In this document: one piece after another, positions 34,968-47,223 of the stretch
Numbering within the stretch: position 1 is the stretch's first letter
How the letters are laid out: the number at the start of each line of letters is the position of its first letter
Source: Telopea speciosissima
Taxonomy: Eukaryota > Streptophyta > Magnoliopsida > Proteales > Proteaceae
NCBI RefSeq assembly: GCF_018873765.1
Contig: NC_057926.1
Span: forward strand, 37,184,946 to 37,248,945
Direction: 5' to 3'
DNA: 64,000 bases
Notes under the pieces: generated by a model
The model's database searches: none
The model's input: only the letters and a program-made list of their open reading frames with translations
What the model was told of the DNA's origin: nothing
Program-made: the position numbers and the translations under genes

Positions 34968-35225
34968 TAGGGGTGTAAATGAATAGCCGAAATCCATTTC
35001 TGTATCCGTGTCCGTATCCGTCTAGTACTATTCGAATCCGTCCGAAACCTAAACGGATGCAGATATGGATAGGCTATAGCTATCCGAAAAGCTATATTTA
35101 CATGTAAACGGATAAAATATCCGATCCGTATCCATTTAGCACTATCTGAATCCGTCCGATAGCTAATCAGATGCAGATACGGATATAGCACTATCCGAGC
35201 CGAATCCGATCCATTTACAGCCCTA
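34968..35225. mobile_element. hAT MITE with perfect 8-bp TSD
   Basis: TAGGGGTGTAAATG and (reverse) TAGGGCTGTAAATGG ends. Flanked by CCAATACC (34960-34967 and 35226-35233). No ORF. Confidence 0.9.
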
Positions 35226-35233
35226 CCAATACC

Positions 35234-36058
35234 GATACAAATCAGTCAGATCGACCGATCCGATATCAATTCCTCAAACCATGGTCGCAGACTCGTAGGT
35301 ACACACGACTCAAAATTCGTGTGATGCCTTCACCGTTGCGTCATGCCTGATGACGCCTGAATGCCTGATGGTCTTCGCACTGGATTAATGGAAGAGATAT
35401 ATGAGTTGGTGGGGCCACCTGTGCAGGTAATGTGGATGTATTAATCTAATGGCACAAATTGTTGTTTCTTCTCATCATCTGAACTACTCAATCGGGTGGC
35501 GTTTCAAAGATATGGCTATTGCTTGTTGGTAATGCTTCGAATTGATCTTCTCACACACAAGGTGTTTGGCTAAATGTTGGAAAGAAGAGGTCACTCGAGT
35601 CACATTCTTGTGGGACCGTTGCCTTATTCATGTGATACAATCTCCCTATCAAAGATTCCAAACGTACGATATAAGATTTAGTGTTGGGCTCGTTGGGGTT
35701 TTATATTGGGGAAATTGCTTACATCCACAAGATAAGAAAAATAATTACAAAGCTACCTATATTCACAAATATAGGTTTTGAAAAGATTTACTAGTCCTGC
35801 CCAAGAAGAAAATAGAATTAAACTTTCTAAGATACCCTTTGACATCACTTCTTTCCATAACTTAAAGGCTAAAGTTGCAGAGACTAGTAGAAGCCGGCAT
35901 AGGGCCGACCAGGTGCTTCTCTCTTCATCCCTCTTTCACTCGTTAATTCTTTACTGATCCCGTATCGATGTAAAATAAATTTTAGACAAGTTAAGGCTAA
36001 AGATAAGGCTTAATAGCTTAAGGATGCATGAATTTCAATCCAGTGGCTGTTATTTTTT
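35234..36058. other. spacer without recognised gene
   Basis: Low-similarity sequence; nothing identified. Confidence 0.4.
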
Positions 36059-36185
36059 GGGATTGAGTTTGCGGTCAGCACCTCCCACAATAGGGGGCAG
36101 ATATGTCATTTCATAGGAGGAAAGAAGAGACAGACACAGGGAGACGTTAGTATACGCTACAAAGCCTGGCAACATTCTTTCTCCC
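36059..36185. mobile_element. Mutator-type MITE, degenerate, with 9-bp TSD
   Basis: The interior ATGTCATTTCATAGGAGG and AGAGACAGACACAGGG align with the element at 15129. Flanks TTATTTTTT (36050-36058) and ATATTTTTT (36186-36194) agree 8/9. Confidence 0.6.
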
Positions 36186-36916
36186 ATATTTTTTTATGAA
36201 AAGGTTGTAATTGACCATATTACTCACAAATTCATGTCATTATCTTGTTGTGTACCAATTACAATCTTATTTTACCATATGTGAATATGAATTGCACTGT
36301 TTTGAAAATTATTTAAAAAGTCAAATCTCTTTGAAGAACTTAGACTATTAAAGAAACAAGGATAACAATTTTAACATACATAGTGGGTCATATGATTGAG
36401 ATAAGATATCAAATTTGACAAATGAACCACAATCATAACCTCTCTCCCAAAAAAAAAAAAAAGAGAAGACTATCACAGACCTTTGGTTGGTTTTTACAAA
36501 TTTTTATCTTAATATTCCTAACACTATACACAGCCAAACCATCCCTCCATATGGTAGAAATTGTTGTTGTGGCAGAAACCTTTTTCCATAATTTTAGTTA
36601 CTAATCTAATAGTTCATGAGTCAATTTGTATACCTTCAGAGTGAAAGGAGTTTTCACTTAAAAAAGGCTTAACTAGAATTTGATTCATCTTAAGAAAGTT
36701 TCCCTTAGATGAATATTCAAAATCTTGAATATTATCCTTGAGGCTTTGTAGGTGGTCTCAATGATATATTGTTGGAACTCCAAAACAGTAACAGGGGACT
36801 AGTTGGACTACTTCGTGGTATTTGTTACTAGTTAAGCTAAGTTGTTTCTGTAATGGAGTGTTTTGATATTATGTTTGGTTTTTCTTTACCTCCACTCCCC
36901 CTTGAAGTTTAGTTCT
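36186..36916. other. spacer without recognised gene
   Basis: AT-rich, no coding match. Confidence 0.4.
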
Positions 36917-36925
36917 TTCAAGTTA

Positions 36926-38488
36926 GGGAACATAGCATGCCCCTCCCGTCTAAGTTTGCCTAAAAGCAATTCAGTATCCAAGTTTTGAAAAATATCTTCT
37001 CCTTCCCCTACATTATGAAGTTATTATCAACCGTATCCTAACTATGTAACGCTGTTAAAAAAAACATGTAAAGACAAAATTACCCTTTTTAAAAATACTG
37101 TAGAGCCCTTTAACAAATTTAGCAATTCAGTATTCAGAGACATAGCCATGTGAATCTGTGATTCTTCTTCGTCTTCCTCTCGGAACACCAGTGGTTCCTC
37201 TGAATGCATCTGTAACTCCGCGCCACCCAGCCCTGTAAACCTGCCCCAAAATCCCACCATCACCACCTATTCCGCCTCCTAACCCCATACCCTCCCTTCC
37301 CTGCCAACTGCTCTGCCATTCCTTAGTTCCCTGAACTCTGATATTTCCATCTCAAATTCATCTTTCTTCAGTTCTTCTACTCTCTTTCTCTCTCTCCCCT
37401 TTTACCTCTCTATTTGTTCTTATTCTCACACTCTCTCTGGTGGGTCTTTCAGAAAATTAAAAATCTATTACAAGCGAAAAAAAGGGTTTTTTTGATTCAT
37501 CCATAATCCTCCGATAGCCCCTGTTACTGTTTGTTTCCTTCGTTTTACACTACTAGTACCGATTAGCTTTTTGTTTAGTTGCTTCCTGAACCTTATCCTT
37601 GTTGAAACAGAGACCCATGGCTAAGTACACCCGGAATTTACTATTTCAAGAGCGAAGAACGGATCTAATTTTTTGGAGGATTCGTGTACTGTGAATGCTT
37701 CAAAGAGAACCCAGATCAGATTTCAGAGCTGAAATTGATATTGAAGATGAAAAAGAAATGGGATGCTGGATACCCCATTGCTTCATCAGTCTGAGACACA
37801 AAAACTGGAAATTGACACCATAGCCAATCGTGGCAGCCGTCGGAGAGATGAAAATAATAAATCAAAAAACAAAAAGAAGAATATTTTAGAAAGAAACCAA
37901 TTTGGGATTCTGATATTGGGATAAAATTTCAGGCACTAAAGTTGATTTTAAAGGAGAGATCAGGAACTGGCACATGAGCACATCGGAGACTTAGAACAGA
38001 TGCAAAAAAGCAAAAAGGGAAAAATTAATGGAAAGTAATTGAAACTACAAGTGAGGGTTTTATTTTAGAACAGGAAGGAAGAAGTAGGGGGAGAGAGCGA
38101 GAGAGAGAGAGATGGAAAAGAGGCAAAAGGATTGTAGACTTGCTGTACACAAATGCCACACTGCACCAAACCCGTCAATAATGTACTGTTTACTTCTAGG
38201 AAGAAGAAGTGGTGTTGATGGTGGTGCTGATCGAGGAAGAAGACAAAGAAGAAGAAAGAAGCAAAAGGGAAAGTAGGGGAGGGTAAAATTGGAATATACT
38301 TATACTAAGGGCATTTTGGGGTTTTATAAATTTTGTACATGCCAAATCATCACTTAATGGAGTTTTTTAACGGTTAGGATACCATTGATAGAATCTTTAT
38401 AAAGTAGGGGACGGGTAGATATTTTTCAAAACTTGGGTACTGGATTGATATTAGGCAAACTTAGAGAGGAGGGGGATGATATTTTCCC
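36926..38488. mobile_element. long-TIR Mutator-like element, possible Pack-MULE
   Basis: The first ~180 bases reappear inverted at ~38290-38488 (for example CTAAGTTTGCCTAA, CAAGTTTTGAAAAATATC and TATCCTAAC on both arms). Nine-base flanks are TTCAAGTTA (36917-36925) and ATCAAGTTA (38489-38497), 8/9. The 1.2-kb interior has no transposase frame. It looks like plant gene leader sequence: pyrimidine-rich tract, ACCCATGGCTAAG, GA-rich segments. That pattern fits a Pack-MULE, but the donor gene is not identified. Confidence 0.65.
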
Positions 38489-38497
38489 ATCAAGTTA

Positions 38498-39160
38498 TGT
38501 TATAGTATTTAAGAACCACTTGACTTCTACAAGGTAACATAGTGTAGGCAGAAACATATTTTATATTTTGAGATTTCACTCCCATTTCCTCTGTAAGTTT
38601 GCATCTGATGCTTATAATGTTAAAATCTTATTACACTCCAAGCATCTTTTGGTATCTACTCTCCAAGTCTGTAAAGTTGGATATGCTGCAATGCCCAACA
38701 TTTATATGATAATGTTGCAAGATATACTTCTCTAAGAAGCTATTCTATTGTTAGAACTATGAGAGAATAGCTATAAACTCTAGATAATACTTGAAACATT
38801 TATATCATAGCAGTAAAAACTCTGGCTTTCTTCAAACTATGCTGAACAGTTAACTGTTTCATGTACATTTCCTCTGATCATCAATTTGGATGTTGGACCT
38901 TCAATTGTCTATAGAGAACACTGTTTTGTCTGTGTCTGTGTCCCGCACAAATAATTTGAAGAGACCTTAATAAATTGATTTTCTAACTGAGCTCCTTCCA
39001 TTATTGATTGTCTCCTCCATGACTACACATTTTACTCACCATAACTGTGGTATATTTCGCAAATGTTGTTCTTGTGCTTTAGCTTTTTATCCCTTATTTT
39101 AAATCTTCCCAGTGGTTATGCTTTGTCATGAATCCAGTATTTTTTTTTCCCCTAATTTTC
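38498..39160. other. spacer upstream of copia remnant
   Basis: No copia 5' LTR, primer-binding site or coding match was recognised here. Confidence 0.4.
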
Positions 39161-39167
39161 TTCACAA

Positions 39168-40038
39168 CAACACCCAACCCTGCCTACCATACTTGGCGCA
39201 AGACCGACCACTTTGTGCGCACATGCATCAACGCCACCCTCAATGAATCTCTATCTTCTCATATATTTGGGTTTGCGTACGACAAAGGAGGTCTGGGATT
39301 CTTTATCCCTACTTTTTCAACAACAATCTACTGCTCGAAAGACCTTCTTGCACAGTGAATTACAAACCATTGTCAAGGGAACATCTACTATCACCGATTA
39401 TCTTCACAAGGTAAAATCACTTGCTGATTCTCTTGCTGCGATTAATGAAAAGGTTAAAGACTCTGATCTTGTCACCTGTACACTAAATGGGCTTGGATCC
39501 GATTACACTCCTTTCATCATCACCATAGAAAATGTCTCCCCCAGTGACTTTTTCTGATTTGAGGGCCAAGCTCTTAACTCATGAGCAACGATTGTGTTGT
39601 GGATATGGAAATAATGGATCTGTCCAGCCAGACCCACTTTCACAAACTGCTCTATTGACAATGGAATACCCACGCAAATCAAAGGGAAATGGTGGTGGAC
39701 AGCACAAACAGATGCAACCCCATAATCCCTCTTCAGCCACACGTGGCTACAATCATCCAAATACACCATTCACTTCATTTAATCAAAAGCCTATCAATTC
39801 CCAACAACAGCCACCCAAACCCACCACTTCACCCCCTAGCAATGGATCCATTAAATGTCAAATATGTGCAAAGTATGGTCACGCAGCAAGCAAGTGCTTT
39901 TTTCGGTACTCTGCTAGCCGAAATAGTGCAGTTACTCCCCAAGCTCCTCAGGACACTCCATTTGCTGGTGTTCACACCCGATGGTCTCTACTCCAGAAAC
40001 CCAATGGATTCCAGATATCGGAGCTATATCCCATATGA
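39168..40038 (+). pseudogene. copia gag remnant with CCHC zinc knuckle
   Basis: Nucleocapsid/capsid polyprotein part. The first frame gives WRKTDHFVRTCINATLNES, then after a shift EVWDSLSLLFQQQSTARK and LHKVKSLADSL (UBN2-type gag). A further frame gives FSDLRAKLLTHEQRL and, at ~39857-39900, the zinc knuckle CQICAKYGHAASKC (C-x2-C-x4-H-x4-C intact). The start of gag is absent. Confidence 0.85.
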
Positions 40039-40451
40039 CGTTCGATACGTCTCTGTTGCAACAAACTCTGCCTTACAATGGCACGGACCAGGTAGCAGTT
40101 GGTAATGGTAAGAGACTAAATATCTCCCACATTGGCAGTACCTCTTTACCTTCCTCCCCTACCCCATTATCACGCAATGATGTTCTAGTTGTGCCTGATA
40201 TTACTAGACAATTGATTTCGGTTTCAAAACTTACCCGTGAAAATAATTGTTCTGTTGAATTTTTCCCAAGGGGATTCTGTATTAAGGATCTGCACTCCGG
40301 ACTGACACTACTAAAGGGCCCTCTCATGGATGATTTATATACTCTCTCTGGACCGAATGTCCATTCTATGGCTTTTTATGGAGCTAGAATACCTGCTGCT
40401 GTCTGGCACCAACGGTTAGGACATCCATCTATTCCAGTACTTCATCAATAA
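39981..40451 (+). pseudogene. copia protease and GAG-pre-integrase remnant
   Basis: Aspartic protease region WIPDIGAISHMT. The family motif is D-S-G-A-S-x-H-M-T, so the catalytic triplet's serine is changed to isoleucine (D-I-G), which should inactivate it. Downstream VWHQRLGHPSIPVL is the pre-integrase H-x-x-LGH signature. The frame ends at a stop at 40451. Confidence 0.85.
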
Positions 40452-40516
40452 AGGAGGATGATGATTTATTCACTATTTTTGGCAAGGAGCTCAATAATTT
40501 ATGTGAGCCTTGTCAA

Positions 40517-40963
40517 ATGGGCAAACATCATAAATTACCTTTTTCCAAGTCTAATAGGCAGTCTCAACTACCTTTAGAAATTGTTCATTGTGATCTTTGG
40601 GGGCCTACACGCCATGTTTCTATTAGTGGTTACAATTCCTATATTATTTTTATTGATGATTTTAGTTGTTTTTCATGGTTTTATCCACTAAAGTGTAAAT
40701 CTGATGCATTAGCTTGTTTTCAACACTTCAAAACCATGGCCGAAAATGTGTTGTCCAATACAGTGAAGTACTTTCAAAGTGATGGAGGGTTGGAACTTGT
40801 CAAAGGTGCTTTCAAGGCTTATTTAGACAATTGTGGCATCGTATCACGGGTCTCATGCCCTCATACCCCCGAACAAAATGGGGTCTCTGAAAGAAAACAC
40901 AGGCATATCACTGACATGGGCTTAACTCTACTTTTTCAAGCACACATGCCTAAAAAGTACTAA
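40517..40963 (+). pseudogene. copia integrase core remnant
   Basis: Retroviral-type integrase core (rve). The D-D-E residues are visible: EIVHCDLWGP, FQSDGGLEL, and QNGVSERKHRH. The zinc-binding cysteines (LCEPCQMGK) lie just upstream in an interrupted frame. A stop at 40961 and a frameshift near 41090 separate it from its C-terminus (FLGYSIYSKGYHCLDL). Confidence 0.88.
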
Positions 40964-41533
40964 CTAGAAGCATTTAACACAGCAGTTTATCTTATAAACC
41001 GTCTTCCAACACCAGTATTGCAAGGACGGTCACCCCATGAGGTTCTATTCAACTCAAAGCCAGACTACTCAGCCATGCGGGTTTTTGAATGTCAGCACCA
41101 TCCTAATCTCCGACCATAGCGTCAAGATAAGCTCAGCCCCAAATCAAAAGCCTGTGTGTTTCTCGGCTACAGCATCTATTCAAAAGGGTATCATTGTTTG
41201 GATCTACAAACAGGGAAAGTCCATCTCTCTCGTCACGTAACATTTAACGAGTCCATTTTTCCCTTTGCAGCCCCCTCACCACAAGTACCCATTACACGCC
41301 CTCCCTCTACAATTACCCTTTCTTTACCTCACCCATCAATTCCAACACACCAAAACTCACCATCCCCATTACCCATTACAACGTCTGTGACCCCACCCCC
41401 AATTCCATCACCTACACCCCCTCCATCCACTAACCCACCATCTTTATCTACTCCATCACCACACTCCACCACCTAATCAATAACAACAAATGACCCACCG
41501 CCAGCACCCCCAACCCTACCACCGCCCCATCCA

Positions 41534-43258
41534 ATGGTCACTAGAAGTAAAACTGGATCAAGAAGATCTAGAGTTCCTCTATCTCTTCTTCATAGCCGTC
41601 ATCCCATTCCCCAAGCCTACACATCCATACGCACCTCCATACCCACTGATCCACGTACCTACAAGGCTACAGTGAAACATCCACACTGGATTGCTGCTAT
41701 GCGTGAAGAATATGATGCACTACAGGCTAACCACACATGGACTTTGGTTGAACCCAAGAAAGACATGAACATCGTCGGATGCAAATGGGTCTATCGTACT
41801 AAAACCCATAGTGACGGATCCATACACCGTCACAAAGCCCTTGTGGCCAAGGGATACCACCAACAACCTGGAGTAGATTTTACAAAGACCTTTAGTCCAA
41901 TGGTTAAACCCGCAATGATCCGTGTCGTATTAAGCCTGGCCATCACTCGGAACTGGCCTATATGACAATTGGACGTGAAGAATGCATTTCTACATGGGTT
42001 CTTGGATGAGGAGGTATACATGCAGCAGCCGCAAGGATTTGTTGACCCTCAAGCTCCACATCATGTGTGGCCCCTTCAAAAGGCACTATACGGCTTGCGA
42101 CAGGCCCCAAGAGCCTGGTATCACAGGTTCTGAAATTTTTTACACCATAATGGGTTCACTCAAAGTAAAGTTGATACATCCATGTTTACTTTTCATACCA
42201 ACAATGGCCCGCTTATCCTCCTATTGTATGTCGATGACATCATCCTAACAGGAGCCGATTCAACATCTATCACTAATTTTATCAACATCCTCAACCAGGA
42301 ATTTTCAATGAGTGACCTTGGAGCATTACATTATTTTTTTAGGCTGGAAGCTATGCGTGACAACAAGGGGCTGTTGCTAACCCAAACAAAATACACTCTG
42401 GAGCTCTTGGACACCACTAATATGACCAATTGCAAACCATGTGGAACCCCTGTGGCTGCTGGAACTAAGCTCTCATTCAATGATGGTGATCTGTTACAAG
42501 ACCCTCATGAGTACAGACAAATAGTAGGTGCTCTGCAATACTTGACGATGACAAGACCGGACATCTCCTATGCTGTCAATCAAGTATGTCAGTTTATGCA
42601 CGCACCACGTACAACCCATCTCCACTCGGTGAAGCAAATTTTACGATATTTGAAACACACAATTGGAGCGGGTCTTCCTATCAGGTCAGGTTCTCTTGAC
42701 TTAATAGCGGCTTACACAGATGCCGATTGGGCCGGATGCCCTGACACTCGATGGTCCACTACAGGGTATCGCACATTCCTAGGCCCCAACCTCCTCTCAT
42801 GGGGCTCGAAAAAGCAGCCCACCGTCTCTCGTTCTAGCACAAAGGCAGAATACAAGGCTTTAGCTATTACTGCGTCAGAAATATTATGGCTATCCTACCT
42901 CCTTCACGATTTGGGAGTCAGCATCAACAAACCTATGGTGATACACTGTGATAGCATATCTGCTGCTCACATGGCAGCCAATCCGGTACTGCATGCTCGA
43001 ACCAAACATATAGAAGTTGACTATCATTTTGTTCGAGACTTAGTTCTGAACAATACAGTGCAAGTTCATTTCGTCCGTTCAAACAACCAAATTTCTGACA
43101 TATTTACAAAGGGGTTACCATCGCCTTTGTTCAACAGTCATCAGGCCAAACTGCTATTTGTTCCACCCATCAGTTTGAAGGGGGTGAAAACGCAACAACC
43201 TAATAGTCACTGCCACCTCATGTGTAACAACCTGAATTCTTATCTTTATCTCTTGTAA
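41534..43258 (+). pseudogene. copia reverse transcriptase and RNase H remnant
   Basis: RVT_2-type reverse transcriptase: WTLVEPKKDMNIVGCKWVYR, then stop, [24 protein letters not shown], then stop. The longest intact piece (from 42182) has the catalytic LLYVDDIILTG, the linker VGALQYLTMTRPDISYAV, and RNase H with [31 protein letters not shown] and the HCDS motif. At least three stops or shifts break it. Confidence 0.92.
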
Positions 43259-43430
43259 GCAGTTTGTAATTCTTATCTTTATCTCTTGTAAGTCTTATCT
43301 TCAAATACCCACGGTTGTAACCAAACCCTGAAATCATGTAACCACTTCAAATATAAATATACATGGTCACACTCACGTCACAGTGTGAGTTCAAACCAAT
43401 ATCTTTGTTTATCTTTCTTTATCATCATTT
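43187..43430 (+). repeat. probable copia 3' LTR (partial support)
   Basis: Starts TGAAAACGC right after the polypurine tract. Contains a tandem TTCTTATCTTTATCTCTTG unit and a TATAAATATAC box near 43350. Without a 5' LTR to compare, the right border is a guess. Confidence 0.45.
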
Positions 43431-43487
43431 GCAGAATCCATATAGACCATGTTGCTACTCTAAACATCCAATGACAATAATTACCAA

Positions 43488-43640
43488 CATAGTTGTCACG
43501 ACGTCTAGGCAATCTGAGGCATTGGAGGGAAAAAAATTAAGGTGACACCAAAAGGCGTCAAGGCATCATCACCTAGGTAACCAAGGCACTCTTCTAACAA
43601 TGGGCGCCTAGATGCCTAGGTGACGCCTTGAAAACTATGG
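43488..43640. mobile_element. MITE with CATAGTTGTC termini
   Basis: CATAGTTGTCACGACG at the left and (reverse) CATAGTTTTCAAGGCGTC at the right. GGCGCCTAGATGCCTAGG in the interior. Flanks ATTACCAA and TTTACCAA suggest an 8-bp TSD. Related copies are at 50360 and 53923. Confidence 0.7.
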
Positions 43641-43998
43641 TTTTACCAATAAATCATATGCATGCAGATTACATATCCAATAGTTGGTTAATAAGTGTTC
43701 TAAGTTTCATCTTACATGTTATTATGTCATCAGCTTTATCTTAGATGTTTTGTCTTCTTGTCATTCTGCATTTAATGTCTTCCAATTTTTAGTCTTTCTT
43801 GTGTCTAGTTCCAATCTCCGGTAGGTGATAGCTATGACATGAATGTACTCCAACAACAACAAAAACCTTGGGTGTAATGGGTTTTATGGATATGTACATT
43901 TCTTAGTTTCAACTTCCTGCCAATGTTCAATGGATTTCATTCTGGTCTGTCTCCTAGCTTTAATTTCTTGTTTGATGCTTTACTCTCTTTGTAAACAG

Positions 43999-46900
43999 GG
44001 GGTACTGAAGGCTTATTCACTCAAAAATCTATCAAAGTGAAATCATAGAAGATATTGTTTTGACATATAGTGAACCAGTCACAGATAGAAAAGTATGGTA
44101 GAAACCTTTTTCTTTTTTAGAAAAAAAATATATTTGTATTGACTTTAAAATAGGTTATTCAGTATAATGGCTAATCATGCAAAAAATCAAGGGGAGTCTG
44201 TCTCAGTGCAGAAGCCGGTTCCGAGTACAGTTTTAAGGATTAAGCGGGAAAGAAGGCTAAATTGGCCATCCAGTCAGCACATATGTTGGTCTCTCTCTAT
44301 ATCAATCCCATGTGAACCCCCACTGCAATTAAATAAGCTCATTGGTATTGGATTGAACATTGGATAAATGATCCTATTTGGAAGCACTCTTGTGGATTCT
44401 CTGTAAAACAGCAGTTGAGTCCAGTTGAACTTCAAACACCTCTATGATCCCATGATTCCATCATGCCAATACCAGCCCATCCAGCAATGCTGTAAACTCA
44501 GCCACAATATTTGTGGTTGTGCCCAATCTCCAAGTGTAGCCCAAAATCCAGTTCCTGTTGTGATCTTAGACCATTCTCCTGCTCCTGCCATCCCTCGGTT
44601 GCCTTTGCTTGTGCCATCCACATTAAGTTTGAACCATAGCTTTGTGGCCGATTGCCACAATACCCAGAATAAAGTGCAGCATTATATGCTTTACCTAATG
44701 ACTGCAAAAACATTACAAAGAGTTGATATACTACTGCTTTCCAATAATAATAAGAAAAAAATTTACTAGAATCTTTCCATATCTGACAACAGGTAACACT
44801 GAAGTTAATATGCCAAGGAACTTTCCAACCCAGATACTTCTTAGACCATTTTGCCATGTCTTCCAGGACAAAAATACAGTGTAGGTTTGGAGGCCCAATC
44901 AATCCCAAACTGCCTGGGCTCTAGGGCATGGCTAATGGTTTCATGAGTTTCCATAAAACCCTTGTAAAATGATAGGTAGAAACTTTCGATTTCCTGACAA
45001 AAGCATTCTTTAGAAAGTACAATTTGTGTTATTATTAGATACTATGATGTACCACACAAGCACTTTCTTTTCTGTTGCACATGTAAGCATATTTTCCCTT
45101 CTTACTGTCTGATAGCACAGAAGTTCCAAATAACTTAAAAGTTGGAAATAGACAGTACCACATTTTGACTTTCATGCTTTTATGATAGTGCATTAGCTCA
45201 ACTGACTGAGATATAAAAAATTTTGCACACTCATGACATGTCAATGTCCTCATTTGTCCAGGTAGTTATGACATACTGTGTAGAACAAAGGATCAAATTA
45301 GAACAAATGAGCAAGTAACATCTGCAAATGATGCTTGCAAGGGATTGAACTTAGATGGGCATGTTATAATTGGTGGTAAATGCAGTCCAGCTTCGATGAT
45401 ATTATATGCCAACTGGTGGATACATTGTTCAATCTCTGATTTCTTGTAGTGGTTACTTTTCATGAAGGAGTCATATCTACTATGGATGCAGCTCAGCTTT
45501 CTGAAACATTTGCTGAAGCAAAATGCCAAACAAAGGTTTCAATACATCTCATATTGTATTTACGTTTGATGGATGCCACATATTTGATTTCTCTTGACAA
45601 ATTCCTGAAAGCAGCCCAAGGAGAAAATATCTTGCAGCTTATGCTGCATTGTTAAGTTATCAATCCTCTCTAGTGAAGACCTACCTTGGATAAATCTTCT
45701 ATTTTATGGTCAAAATTGTATTCTAAATCTGAATCAGGCAATTAGATCAGGAGTTTTAAAGAAGAAAAGAAAGATAAATGTTGGAGAGAGCTTGAGATAA
45801 AATTGGATGATCTTAGCTCCAGCCCTCTACCATTGATGTAGCCACATCATCAAAGCCTCAAATGGCTCCTAAATTACCTTCTTTTTGTACCCCCAGATTT
45901 AGTTTACTGCACAAAATTGTACAATTAAAGATCGCTTTCATTACTGATCTTGTTGAACTTTTGTACCCTAATTTGAATAGCACTTCAATGTTCTGTATAG
46001 AAGCTAGTTAGTTGGGGAGGGGAGGGGCAGAGGGGGGGGGGGGGGGAGGTAGAAGCTTACCTTCTGTGTCACTTCAACCTTCAATACCAAAGGAGTTCTT
46101 TCAGATTCAGCATTTTTTTTTTGAAACTGACAGAGTCCAAAAGGTATTCTCCAATGTCTAAGAAAAATAATCTTGGCCGACAAGATTAATCCTCGAAAAA
46201 CCTTCTCTTTCTCTCCTTCCACAAACCTTACATATTTTCCAGATACAGACATCTAAGAGTCAAGGACCAGAAGCTGAGGTCAAAAGGTGAACGAAATGCA
46301 CATATCTCCAGAAGTGGTTCAGATCTTTCAAACAATTCCATGAGATTACTCCAAACAACAATTCCATGAGATAACTATATACAACCTTTCAAAATTACTT
46401 ATAACCCAACTCACAATTGACAATGTGGAAATACAAAACCATGCTTGTGGCAAAATAGCTGCCAAAACAAATTTCAGGTAAACGCTGCTCCCACCATAAA
46501 TTATTGCCACAACTTAAAGTACACATGCAAGTGGTGATTGATTACTGCAAAAGGTTCACTCTCAAGGTATGCTTTTATCTTCAGATAATAAATGTTGATA
46601 CAAATGCTAAGGCATCAATTTCATTTGAATCATGGGCAGGAGGACATCTCATGTTACTTTAGAACTCACATTTTTGTTATAACAAAATGAATCTGAGATG
46701 CAGTTCAAGACATAACAGAGCAAGGTTAATTTTCTTTGGGTCATTTTATGTTTTTATATTTGATATAGTGAAATATCTCCATCATATTCATTCCTGCACA
46801 CTAACTTTTCAATTGCTTGTTTCAGACAAATACTTTTCTCTGGTTCCAACATATATCATTTCCTTTTCTCACTTTTATAACATTAATTTGTTGGTCTCAT

Positions 46901-47223
46901 TGTGCTAACCGAATACTCATTCATGATGCCAAAAATTTAAGGGACCAGGTTCTGATGCCAAAGCCATTTGTGTGTGTAGAAGACCAGGATTACATGGGAA
47001 GAATAAAGGAATTGCAAGCTGATCTAGAAATGGTAACATTCCACAAGTAAGATGTCCTATATGGGACCTTATTCTGAAATTTTGACTTAGAACTCTGAGG
47101 ATGATGTTCTTCTTGAATGTGTGACAGGTGAAGATGTTGGTGAAACCAGGTTGCTCACAATAAGTGTTGAAGGCCACCATAAGTATCATGGCCGCAGTTG
47201 TGCATATCCTTTCTCTCATGTGA
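43999..47223 (+). pseudogene. PFP alpha subunit pseudogene (PPi-dependent phosphofructokinase)
   Basis: Plant PFP interconverts fructose 6-phosphate and fructose 1,6-bisphosphate with PPi in the cytosol; alpha is its regulatory subunit. Five exon-like blocks in order: 43999-44078 (GGTEGLFTQKSIK, frameshift, EIIEDIVLTY); 45262-45375 ([18 protein letters not shown].. LDGHVIIG); 45450-45535 (MDAAQLSETFAEAKCQTK); ~46906-47032 (GPGSDAKA, frameshift, VCVEDQDYMGRIKELQADLE); 47128-47223 (VKMLVKPGCSQ, stop, VLKATISIMAAVVHILSLM). AG and GT splice sites border most blocks, so this is an unprocessed copy, not a retrocopy. The 5' third and the catalytic middle are missing; a LINE fragment fills one intron. 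Two frameshifts and an in-frame TAA make a functional alpha subunit implausible. The identification rests on recalled family sequence. Confidence 0.88.
44130..44920 (-). mobile_element. LINE RNase H fragment in pseudogene intron
   Basis: Reverse-strand frames give WFKLNVDGTSKGNRGMAGAG (RNase H start, K-x-N-x-DG-x-SKGN-x-G) and, upstream, KKYLGWKVPWHINFSVTCCQIWKD. Stops and shifts throughout. Sits between PFP exon blocks at 44078 and 45262. Confidence 0.7.

Larger units (their letters stand above)
39161..43186 (+). mobile_element. Ty1/copia LTR retrotransposon, 5' truncated and decayed
   Basis: Domain order gag - zinc knuckle - protease - integrase - reverse transcriptase - RNase H is that of copia elements. 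The pieces lie in at least five reading frames separated by stops and frameshifts. The N-terminal gag region, primer-binding site and 5' LTR are missing. A polypurine tract GAAGGGGG (~43178-43185) precedes a probable 3' LTR. It lies directly upstream of the PFP alpha pseudogene. Confidence 0.92.

Noticed and set aside
36422..36604. A-run at 36429 as another micro-insertion
   Set aside because: No convincing flanking direct repeat.
37042..37266. 74-codon minus-strand frame inside the long-TIR element
   Set aside because: Lies partly in the inverted repeat and has no family resemblance.
46817..47050. 77-codon open frame as an independent small gene
   Set aside because: Its second half is a PFP alpha exon remnant; the first half is intron or shifted sequence.
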